Position numbers and translations under genes: made by a program
Origin: Flectonema sp. DT1601
Lineage: Eukaryota > Euglenozoa > Diplonemea > Diplonemida > Diplonemidae
Length of the DNA stretch: 64,000 nt
Direction: 5' to 3'
Assembly: GCA_964019425.1 (NCBI GenBank)
Contig: OZ025843.1
Location: forward strand, 186,001-250,000
Shown: positions 31,295 through 40,023 of the stretch, one piece after another
Position numbering within the stretch: position 1 is the stretch's first letter
Layout of the letters: each line of letters begins with the position of its first letter
The notes under the pieces: model-generated
Databases searched by the model: none
What the model was told of the DNA's origin: nothing
What the model saw: the letters and a program-made list of their open reading frames with translations, nothing else

Positions 31295-32314
31295 CTATAC
31301 GGACGTCACTCGTGTACTCATCCTCCTATAACTGTTTGGTTTTATATTAAATTCCGATAAGATCTCTTCAGCAGAGTCTACAAAACTACTTAGAGAAGGT
31401 AATATCATAGCAGTAGATGAATCTTCAGTTGGAAGTTGTTTTGTTTTATTAAAGACAACAGGAGGGTCAGATGCTCTGATTCCTGTTTGTCCAAAGGCAT
31501 TCAACGGATCTTCAGGTCTGCCATGTCGTTCTGGTGAACACATTCTAATTACAGACCCACCATTGTCCTCTGTGGCTTTAGTCAAAGACGATATAAAAGA
31601 AGACGATGAACAGTGAGCAGAAGGAATACCAACTAGCAGTAGTATTTTACATTGTTTTTCAATCCTTTGTAGGAATTCAGATCCCGCAAAACCAGTTTCA
31701 GCATCATCATGAAAAGGCTCACTCGGTCTCGCAGGAGACATACAGAGCGGGCATTTGATTTGCTCAACCTCCCTCAATGATATTTTTCTAGAAGTGAAAT
31801 CACTCCAGCTATCAACGCCGGGAAATTCTGTTAGTGGGAATTCTTCGTGTGGATGAGGATGAGGATGACCTTTGAAATCACATTTCAGTGTTGTGAGATT
31901 TCCCTGAAGTTCTATCAACTGCTGATTGCTGAGATGATTTCCCTCATCGACAGCTGACGTTGCTGCTCGTCTTAATAATCCATCAGAGGTCAGAGATATC
32001 GCACAACTCTTGTTCTGTAATAATGATAGTAAATCAACTATTGATTTATGAATCTCATGCTCATCTGTTTCTAATGCCAATGATATCCTGTAGGCATACC
32101 ACGCCCAGACTTCCCACCACATTCTTTTAAAACTGACTCTTGTCTGCATTAGCTCAGCTGTATACGATCCTTCACCTATTTTCCATCCTTTTAGTGGTGG
32201 TAGACCCGCTTCTCTTGAAATGTAATCCCCACAGCATATAACTATTCTATCTGATGGTGAGGAGTCTGGAGATACAAGGCGTCGTAGGGAACGCTCAAAA
32301 GCATACTTTTGCAT
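31295..32314 (-). CDS. Degenerate sirtuin (Sir2-like) protein, probably inactive
   Basis: 339 residues. The order of Sir2 motifs is recognisable but eroded. The NAD-binding GAGxS region reads CGDYISREAGLPPLKGW (28-44). The TQNxDxLH region reads SLTSDGLLRRA (108-118). The catalytic His-Gly reads LQG (136-138, His replaced by Gln). Zinc-site cysteines are partial (C145, C188, C191), and the family ARP follows at 195-197. About 215-235 reads KILLLVGIPSAH, like the family's VVGTSL. Loss of the catalytic His argues against NAD-dependent deacylase activity, so I infer a pseudo-enzyme or scaffold. It is an open frame with normal composition, so it is not an obvious pseudogene. A clear acceptor (CCAACACTTGCAG) lies 2 nt before the ATG, and the upstream gene ends 88 bp away. 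Confidence 0.6.
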   Translation of the reverse strand: MQKYAFERSLRRLVSPDSSPSDRIVICCGDYISREAGLPPLKGWKIGEGSYTAELMQTRVSFKRMWWEVWAWYAYRISLALETDEHEIHKSIVDLLSLLQNKSCAISLTSDGLLRRAATSAVDEGNHLSNQQLIELQGNLTTLKCDFKGHPHPHPHEEFPLTEFPGVDSWSDFTSRKISLREVEQIKCPLCMSPARPSEPFHDDAETGFAGSEFLQRIEKQCKILLLVGIPSAHCSSSSFISSLTKATEDNGGSVIRMCSPERHGRPEDPLNAFGQTGIRASDPPVVFNKTKQLPTEDSSTAMILPSLSSFVDSAEEILSEFNIKPNSYRRMSTRVTSV

Positions 32315-32402
32315 ATCTGCAAGTGTTGGAAAACATAATAAATAAGTTTTTACACCAATAACACAACAACAACATATAAATTTTATCTTTTACTCATTTT
32401 TT

Positions 32403-33323
32403 TTACTTTGAGCCTTTTAAATATCCAACTCCCTGAGTGGATTCCCAATGGTTCATGAACCCTCTTTTACTGTCTCTGTTTGATGACATGGTTCTGATCC
32501 CAGACGACTCAGCCAGTCTCGAAAGAAGACTTCTTGTCAGTAACGGAGGGTCAGGTACAGAAGCAAATTGTGGACAGAGCTTGGGTGTGACTGTACAAAG
32601 ACGAAATGTCGTTGAATATGAAGTCAAAAGAGATAATAAATGAGATGAAAAGCTGTGACAAGATGTGAACGGATCTGACTTCCGTTGATAAGAAATAGTT
32701 TGTATTCTGAAAATTGAACTTTTAGCGATTGAGAGTGTGATTAGACCTGATGGAGGATCTAACACACCTTGACCGGTAGTCGTTGTTCCTTCAAAAAACA
32801 GAACAACAGGACCAGAGGTTGACGCAACAGCATCATCAAGAGCCATTACAGACGATGATTTAAAATAATCCGCCTGAGACGAACAACTCGAGGATACATA
32901 TTTCAAGGCACTAATAGTCCCAAGCTTAATAACACCTTCCTCCGATGCAAACAAGAATGTCGGTGCGTGCAAATACCCAAACACCAACACGTCGACATAA
33001 CTGCTTAAGTTAGCCATTAGTATGTCACCTTTTTTTAATGAAACTCCTTCTGATCCCGCAGCCGTCAAAGGCCAAACTTTCTCTTCCCAAGAAACATATC
33101 CAAGCAGTAGCAGTACCAGTCTAATAGTTGGTTTATATACTAAAAAAGTCATCCCTGGAATCACTTTAATAATTTCAGCCAACCACAACAGTGCCGCAGA
33201 CACCAATAATAAAGGGACCTTAATAAACAACAGTGGAATTCCTAAAATATTAAAGCAAGGCTTTGGCGTCAAATAAGGTTGAATACCAGTACCGTGATCT
33301 GCGAACTTTCTATACTTTTCCAT
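32403..33323 (-). CDS. PlsC/LOA1-like membrane acyltransferase, catalytic His replaced
   Basis: 306 residues. Hydrophobic segments lie at about 24-50 and 58-78, followed by an acyltransferase-like domain. The family's NHxSxxD motif appears as NLSSYVD (105-111), with Leu in place of His. The FPEGTTSNG-type motif appears as FFEGTTTTGQG (176-186). Architecture and motifs resemble the lysophosphatidate acyltransferase LOA1/Vps66 group of the ER and lipid droplets. Whether the protein is active without the usual His is open. The acceptor CTTTCTACAG lies 5 nt before the ATG. Its neighbour downstream is the degenerate sirtuin. Confidence 0.6.
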   Translation of the reverse strand: MEKYRKFADHGTGIQPYLTPKPCFNILGIPLLFIKVPLLLVSAALLWLAEIIKVIPGMTFLVYKPTIRLVLLLLGYVSWEEKVWPLTAAGSEGVSLKKGDILMANLSSYVDVLVFGYLHAPTFLFASEEGVIKLGTISALKYVSSSCSSQADYFKSSSVMALDDAVASTSGPVVLFFEGTTTTGQGVLDPPSGLITLSIAKSSIFRIQTISYQRKSDPFTSCHSFSSHLLSLLTSYSTTFRLCTVTPKLCPQFASVPDPPLLTRSLLSRLAESSGIRTMSSNRDSKRGFMNHWESTQGVGYLKGSK

Positions 33324-33328
33324 ATTGT

Positions 33329-33345
33329 CTGTAGAAAGCTTTATT
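33329..33345 (-). promoter_or_regulatory. Candidate splice acceptor before the acyltransferase-like gene
   Basis: TAAAGCTTTCTACAG ends 5 nt before the ATG. The last nine bases match the acceptor of the Hsp70 first intron exactly. With no upstream exon in view it fits trans-splicing or a 5'UTR intron. Confidence 0.5.
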
Positions 33346-33384
33346 ATTAAGTAAAATAAAATTCTAGTCGATACTTTTTTTTTT

Positions 33385-33500
33385 TTTGCACCGACGAAGT
33401 CGGAGAAGAAACTATTTAGATTAAGAGCCGTTATTTATTATGTCATGTTATCTATTTCCCTGTGCGATCAACAAAATATAAGGCTTATCTGAATGGCTTC
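33385..33500 (+). repeat. Dispersed palindrome element at the left edge of the tandem array
   Basis: Runs GCACCGACGAAGTCGG ... AACTATTTAGATT ... GAGCCGTT ... AACAAAATATAAGGCTTATC TGAATGG. The part from about 33439 onward is shared with all later units of the array, while the part before it is unique to this copy. A duplication breakpoint therefore falls inside the element. Confidence 0.65.
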
Positions 33501-34598
33501 CCGATCACATGTAGTAAGCAACCTGTAAATTAGAATTGGTTCATTCATAAAAATGATGAGCACTACCGTCATAGGGTAAACGACACTAGCTGGCAATTAC
33601 CAAAAATATATATAAAAACGAGGGTAAGAAATAGCTAGCTAGCGATCGGATGGTATTTATATCCTATTTGAAATTCAACAATGCTTGAATTTACTTACAA
33701 GCAGTAAAGATTCTCATATGAAGAAGTTAGTGAGTTAGCGAGCCCGACATATCATCGAGCAACGGTTAACAGTTAAGGAAGAAAGGAAACGACAGGGAGG
33801 CAAAAAAAAAAAAAAATAAAAAAGTCATGCATGGCGAAGTTTTCACACTCAATGGGACAACAGGACTGAGCGAATCGGAAATACTCAGAGAAGATAATTA
33901 ACACAAAGCTGGAAAGACACAGGTTAGTAGTTTCTTTTTGTTTTCACAATCTAAACAACATCTCATCCTTCTCTCACAACAGAAAGAATACGACTATGAA
34001 TCAGATAACAACAACAAAAAGAAAAAAACGTGTTTCAGTAAGTCTCCTGAGTGGCTCTTTCCTTTGGCGCAAAAAAGTGATTTTGAAGACTTCGTATTGA
34101 GCAACGGACTTTATGGGGGTATTATTAAAAAAAAATAATAATTATAATAATAATAAAAAAAAAAAAGTATGTTATCTATCACATTTAAATAACGTGACGA
34201 TATGTAAAAACAAACATTAAAAGGAAAAAAAAAACGGTTGAGCCTTATGTTTTTTATTCGACCGTCAGACATGAATACTGAAAAACGTACGATTGACACA
34301 ATTAGTAGCAGCTCTTAGTTTTTTCGCTTTTTTGAAATTATTTCTCACGGAGGTTGTTTGTAGCAACTAGCTCAGCACAGATATTTCATGCGTAGCATAA
34401 CTCCTACTGACCTCAGTTGACAATTGGATTTCTATCAAAAAAAAAAAAAAAAAAAAAGAAAGAAAATAGGATTTAGTTCTTTGGTTCCGTTGTAAAAAGA
34501 ATAAATTGGACACGTTTATAATAATTATTTAAAAAGAAAAAACGTTCTTAAAAAAGTTCATTTCAAAAATAGATAATGACAACGATGAAATAAGATGT

Positions 34599-37247
34599 TT
34601 ACATTGAGACTTGGAGTTCTTCTTCGTTTTCACATTCACCAACAACCAAATCTGCAGCGATTTCATCCGCCGGAATTTGTTTCTTTTTTCCCTTTACGAG
34701 AAAGGCAACAAGACCTCCGATAGTACAAATTCCAATTACCGAAGATAATGAAACCCATAACCACGTAAATGAAGTACCTGATGACGGTGATGAGGTGGTT
34801 TCAGCCTCCACAACCAAATCAACATTTCCTTGAGCAACTCCTTGTGACTTACCTAATATAATATCTCCAGAACCTTTTGATACGTCAACCTGATCAGGTG
34901 AGACTGGTACTGAGGGTACTCCTGCATGTGGTGGAACTGGTGCCGAAGGTACTCCTGCATGTGCAGAAGGTACTTCCGGATGTGGTGGAACTGGTGCTGA
35001 AGGTATTCCTGCATGTGCGGAAGGTACTTCCGGATGTGGTGGAACTGGAGCCGAAGGTACTCCTGCATGTGGCGGAACTGGCGCCGAAGGTACTCCTGCA
35101 TGTGCCGAAGGTACTTTCGGATGTGGTGGAACTGGCGCCGAAGGTACTCCTGCGTGTGCCGAAGGTACTTCCTGATGTGGTGGAACTGGCGCCGAAGGTA
35201 CTCCTGCATGTGCCGAAGGTACTTTCGGATGTGGTGGAACCGGCGCCGAAGGTACTCCTGCATGTGGTGGAACTGGAGCCGAAGGTACTCCTGCATGTGC
35301 CGAAGGTACTTCCGGATGTGGTGGAACTGGTGCCGAAGGTACTCCTGCATGTGGTGGAACTGGAGCCGAAGGTACTCCTGCATGTGCCGAAGGTACTTCC
35401 GGATGTGGTGGAACTGGTGCCGAAGGTACTCCTGCATGTGGTGGAACTGGAGCCGAAGGTACTCCTGCATGTGCCGAAGGTACTTCCGGATGTGGTGGAA
35501 CTGGTGCCGAAGGTACTCCTGCATGTGGTGGAACTGGTGCCGAAGGTACTCCTGCATGTGCAGAAGGTACTTCCGGATGTGGTGGAACTGGAGCCGAAGG
35601 TACTCCTGCACGTGCCGAAGGTACTCCTGCATGTGCCGAAGGTACTTCCGGATGTGGTGGAACTGGTGCCGAAGGTACTCCTGCATGTGGTGGAACTGGT
35701 GCCGAAGGTACTCCTGCATGTGCAGAAGGTACTTCCGGATGTGGTGGAACTGGAGCCGAAGGTACTCCTGCACGTGCCGAAGGTACTCCTGCATGTGCCG
35801 AAGGTACTTCCGGATGTGGTGGAACTGGTGCCGAAGGTACTCCTGCATGTGGTGGAACTGGAGCCGAAGGTACTCCTGCATGTGCCGAAGGTACTTCCGG
35901 ATGTGGTGGAACTGGTGCCGAAGGTACTCCTGCATGTGCCGAAGGTACTTCCGGATGTGGTGGAACTGGTGCCGAAGGTACTCCTGCATGTGGTGGAACT
36001 GGTGCCGAAGGTACTCCTGCATGTGCAGAAGGTACTTCCGGATGTGGTGGAACTGGAGCCGAAGGTACTCCTGCACGTGCCGAAGGTACTCCTGCATGTG
36101 CCGAAGGTACTTCCGGATGTGGTGGAACTGGTGCCGAAGGTACTCCTGCATGTGGTGGAACTGGTGCCGAAGGTACTCCTGCATGTGCAGAAGGTACTTC
36201 CGGATGTGGTGGAACTGGAGCCGAAGGTACTCCTGCATGTGCAGAAGGTACTTCCGGATGTGGTGGAACTGGTGCCGAAGGTACTCCTGCATGTGGTGGA
36301 ACTGGTGCCGAAGGTACTCCTGCATGTGCAGAAGGTACTTCCGGATGTGGTGGAACTGGAGCCGAAGGTACTCCTGCACGTGCCGAAGGTACTCCTGCAT
36401 GTGCCGAAGGTACTTCCGGATGTGGTGGAACTGGTGCCGAAGGTACTCCTGCATGTGGTGGAACTGGAGCCGAAGGTACTCCTGCATGTGCAGAAGGTAC
36501 TTCCGGATGTGGTGGAACTGGAGCCGAAGGTACTCCTGCATGTGCCGAAGGTACTTTCGGATGTGGTGGAACTGGTGCTGAAGGTACTCCTGCATGTGGT
36601 GGAACTGGAGCCGAAGGTTCTCCTGCATGTGCCGAAGGTACTTCCGGATGTGGTGGAACTGGCGCCGAAGGTACTCCTGCATGTGCAGAAGGTACTTCCG
36701 GATGTGGTGGAACTGGCGCCGAAGGTACTCCTGCATGTGCAGAAGGTACTTTCGGATGTGGTGGAACTGGAGCCGAAGGTACTCCTGCATGTGCCGAAGG
36801 TACTTCCGGATGTGGTGGAACTGGCGCCGAAGGTACTCCTGCATGTGCAGAAGGTACTTCCGGATGTGGTGGAACTGGTGCCGAATCCGAAGGCACTCCC
36901 GCATGTGGTGGAACTGGAGCCGAAGGTACTCCTGCATGTGCCGAAGGTACTTCCGGATGTGGTGGAACTGGCGCCGAAGGTACTCCTGCATGTGCAGAAG
37001 GTACTTCCGGATGTGGTGGAACTGGTGCCGAATCCGAAGGCACTCCCGCATGTGGTGGAACTGGTGCCGAAGGTACTCCTGCATGTGGTGGAACTGGTGC
37101 CGAATCCGAAGGTACTCTCGCATGTGGTGGAACTGGTGCCGAAGGTACTCCTGCATATGGTGGAATCATACCCGCGGATTCGCTCGAAACACCCTGCGCT
37201 ACAGCAACCGTAACGAGCGACAACATTATCGTTGAGTGGGTTCTCAT
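34599..37247 (-). CDS. Proline-rich repeat surface protein, copy 1 (882 aa)
   Basis: Signal peptide at residues 1-18 (MRTHSTIMLSLVTVAVAQ). About 760 residues of extracellular repeats are built from PSAPVPPHAGV (11), PSAPVPPHPEV or PKV plus PSAHAGV (11+7), and occasional PSDSAPVPPHARV (13) modules. A Ser/Thr stretch leads to one membrane span (FTWLWVSLSSVIGICTIGGL), then a 35-residue tail ending EEELQVSM. Topology is type I. I infer a coat or stalk glycoprotein whose length varies by repeat number; its ligand is unknown. A candidate acceptor (TTTTCTTGTCAG) lies 27 nt before the ATG. It shares ends with copies 2-4, and more distantly with the gene at 59576. Confidence 0.9.
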   Translation of the reverse strand: MRTHSTIMLSLVTVAVAQGVSSESAGMIPPYAGVPSAPVPPHARVPSDSAPVPPHAGVPSAPVPPHAGVPSDSAPVPPHPEVPSAHAGVPSAPVPPHPEVPSAHAGVPSAPVPPHAGVPSDSAPVPPHPEVPSAHAGVPSAPVPPHPEVPSAHAGVPSAPVPPHPKVPSAHAGVPSAPVPPHPEVPSAHAGVPSAPVPPHPEVPSAHAGEPSAPVPPHAGVPSAPVPPHPKVPSAHAGVPSAPVPPHPEVPSAHAGVPSAPVPPHAGVPSAPVPPHPEVPSAHAGVPSARAGVPSAPVPPHPEVPSAHAGVPSAPVPPHAGVPSAPVPPHPEVPSAHAGVPSAPVPPHPEVPSAHAGVPSAPVPPHAGVPSAPVPPHPEVPSAHAGVPSARAGVPSAPVPPHPEVPSAHAGVPSAPVPPHAGVPSAPVPPHPEVPSAHAGVPSAPVPPHPEVPSAHAGVPSAPVPPHAGVPSAPVPPHPEVPSAHAGVPSARAGVPSAPVPPHPEVPSAHAGVPSAPVPPHAGVPSAPVPPHPEVPSAHAGVPSARAGVPSAPVPPHPEVPSAHAGVPSAPVPPHAGVPSAPVPPHPEVPSAHAGVPSAPVPPHAGVPSAPVPPHPEVPSAHAGVPSAPVPPHAGVPSAPVPPHPEVPSAHAGVPSAPVPPHAGVPSAPVPPHPKVPSAHAGVPSAPVPPHQEVPSAHAGVPSAPVPPHPKVPSAHAGVPSAPVPPHAGVPSAPVPPHPEVPSAHAGIPSAPVPPHPEVPSAHAGVPSAPVPPHAGVPSVPVSPDQVDVSKGSGDIILGKSQGVAQGNVDLVVEAETTSSPSSGTSFTWLWVSLSSVIGICTIGGLVAFLVKGKKKQIPADEIAADLVVGECENEEELQVSM
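34899..37160 (-). repeat. Coding repeat array of copy 1
   Basis: Modules of 33, 21 and rarely 39 nt. The variant PSARAGV (CACGTGCC on the plus strand) recurs inside a block repeated about four times, showing a higher-order repeat from recent internal duplication. Confidence 0.9.
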
Positions 37248-37313
37248 TTTGTTAAGTTTTTTTTTTTATGAAATCTGACAAGAAAATTATTCTTTAATCA
37301 CAACATCCAGAAA

Positions 37314-38826
37314 CTAATCCAGGTACAACACGCCACAAACTACTGAATATATTTCAGTATTGACTTCAACCAGGCCCGTCAACAGCACGAACACTGTCTG
37401 TGCTGACAACGTCCTCGCCAACCCCACCGGAATGTCGAGACACAGAGCCAACAACTTGTCGTTGTCAGTTCTGCGGGACGAATTGCTGTCATCCCGACAG
37501 GTCGGCATCCAGATGCTGTCCCCACCGGACAACCCCATCGCTTCCTGGAACCTTCTGTTCCTTGCCTCCAGGGACACCTTCATCCGTACCACTTCACCAA
37601 GTATCGCCTTGGCTTTTCCGGCGATACTTGCTGGTACCGAAAAATCATAATAATGATCCGGCATTTTTCTTAAAACGCTTTGCGTTAAGACCTAAATAAA
37701 TGAGTACACAGTAAAATAATGATAAGAGAACAGAAAATGATTCTTCCGAAATAGTGACAAGAGAACAAAAATGATACTTAAACAACGTTTAACCTAAATC
37801 AATGAAAAGGTAAATATTATAATATTATAGTGTATCGAACTTCACTTGCCTTTTGAGCAGTTCCCAGTCTGAGTGTTAGTTTGAGGATAATTCGTCGTGT
37901 TGTGGACACCATCTACAAGCAACAAGATGAGTGGGTTGTTGCCTGCAATCTTATGGATGTTGGTTGCTACTCCAACTACGCTTGTTCCTTTCCAATTGCT
38001 AATGAATTGATTGAAAACTAATTTACTTCTTTTTTTCAACCCTTGAGCTGCCACATCATGTGCACCGCTATTGAAGTCCCTACGCGACGTATCGATTCAT
38101 CCTCTCTCACTGCTGTACCACTTTCATAGGAAACGCTCACCACAATAAGCTTGGTGCTCTTCAAAATACTCCGGGAAAAACTCCTTAAGCAACCGGGGTA
38201 ACTCCGTCAGAGTGCGGCTCTTTCCAGTGTCCATCCCACCTGCCATGGTTAGAAGAGAGAGCAGCTGTTTTCCACCCTTCCTAGATGGCAAAAAAAAAAA
38301 AAAACATGAATTTTTCGAAACAATCTTTGAAAACATAACAATTGCACACATCTTGAAGAAAAAGCAAGATTGTAAGACATTTGGTGTCAAATGGCTTTCA
38401 CATGATGACGCTTGTATCCTGTGGAAATAGATTTTCAAAACTAGATGACCCGTATTAAATCTCCTGCTTACTTACATCGGCTTTAAAGCACTCCATAATT
38501 AACCGGTTTCTTTGTCGAGATCTGTCAATAATCCATTTGTCCTCTACAGCCAGTGTTGTGGGTCGAAAGGTGAAACTGTGGATGAGATGATTTAATACAT
38601 GCCTACAGCAATACTCAAAAGTAGTAGAAGGAGATGTGCCTGTAAGAGCATAACTCAAAGTAGAAAGAATCGCAATGCCTGTTATGGCACTACTCTGTAG
38701 ATAGACACCGAAGGAAAAAACAGAACGTGTAACCAAGCTTCGGGCGAAGTTCACACCTTACCACCCAAGAAGCCGATGGCGTACCTTCTTTAGGGGCCAC
38801 GGAGGTGGTAGCGGTCGGAGACCCTC
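37314..38826 (-). pseudogene. P-loop NTPase relic, unit 1 (RHS/Crinkler-like?)
   Basis: Broken gene upstream of the surface-protein gene. Recognisable parts, in order: a helical N-terminal stretch (38754-38460), a likely intron, a Walker A motif (AGGMDTGKSRTL, near 38220), a beta strand and acidic region, a Walker B-like strand (ILLLVDGVH, near 37920) and a C-terminal block (37664-37314). The arrangement recalls the NTPases of RHS and Crinkler-type proteins, a weak assignment. Several breaks are present and it looks dead. All four units carry it, so it was broken before, or early in, the amplification. Confidence 0.55.
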
Positions 38827-40023
38827 TATGTCATGTTATCTATTTCCAGTAAAACTACCTGCGATCAACAAAATATAAGGCTTATCTGAATGGTTTCCCG
38901 ATCACATGTAGTAAGCAACCTGTAAATTAGAATTGGTTCATTCATAAAAATGATGAGCACTACCGTCATAGGGTAAACGACACTAGCTGGCAATTACCAA
39001 AAATATATATAAAAACGAGGGTAAGAAATAGCTAGCTAGCGATCGGATGGTATTTATATCCTATTTGAAATTCAACAATGCTTGAATTTACTTACAAGCA
39101 GTAAAGATTCTCATATGAAGAAGTTAGTGAGTTAGCGAGCCCGACATATCATCGAGCAACGGTTAACAGTTAAGGAAGAAAGGAAACGACAGGGAGGCAA
39201 AAAAAAAAAAAAAAAAAAAAGTCATGCATGGCGAAGTTTTCACACTCAATGGGACAACAGGACTGAGCGAATCGGAAATACTCAGAGAAGATAATTAACA
39301 CAAAGCTGGAAAGACACAGGTTAGTAGTTTCTTTTTGTTTTCACAATCTAAACAACATCTCATCCTTCTCTCACACTAGAAAGAATACGACTATGACTCA
39401 GATAACAACAACAAAAAGAAAAAAACGTGTTTCAGTAAGTCTCCTGAGTGGCTCTTTCCTTTGGCGCAAAAAAGTGATTTTGAAGACTTCGTATTGAGCA
39501 ACGGACTTTATGGGAGTATTATTAAAAAAAAATAATAATAATAATAAATTTTAATAACAAAAAAAAAAAAAAAAAAAAAAGAAAAGTATGTTATCTATCA
39601 CATTTAAATAATGTGACGATATGTAAAAACAAACATTAAAAGGAAAAAAAAAAGGGTTGAGCCTTATGTTTTTTATTCGACCGTCAGACATGAATACTGA
39701 AAAACGTACGATTGACACAATTAGTAGCAGCTCTTAGTTTTTTTGATTTTTTGAAATTATTTCTCACGGAGGTTGTTTGTAGCAACTAGCTCAGCACAGA
39801 TATTTCATGCGTAGCATAACTCCTACTGACCTCAGTTGACAATTGGATTTCTATCAAAAAAAAAAAAAAAAAAAAAAAGAAAGAAAGAAAATAGGATTTA
39901 GTTCTTTGGTTCTGTTGTAAAAAGAATAAATTGGACAGGTTTATAATAATTATTTAAAAAGAAAAAACGTTCTTAAAAAAGTTCATTTCAAAAATAGATA
40001 ATGACAACGATGAAATAAAATGT

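Larger units (their letters stand above)
33439..38826 (-). repeat. Tandem unit 1 of the surface-protein array
   Basis: A 5.4-kb unit beginning TATGTCATGTTATCTATTTCC. It holds 1.1 kb of non-coding DNA (33501-34598, with A runs and AT microsatellites, no gene seen), the 882-residue proline-rich gene and an NTPase relic. Units 2-4 begin with the same sequence at 38827, 44772 and 49228. Outside the repeats, identity between units appears very high by eye, with scattered single differences. Confidence 0.9.

Noticed and set aside
34877-37213. Long plus-strand frames opposite the proline-rich genes (also at 40302-43157 and 50674-55482)
   Set aside because: They are reverse complements of the coding repeats, have no signal or domain, and stay open only because the modules are multiples of three.
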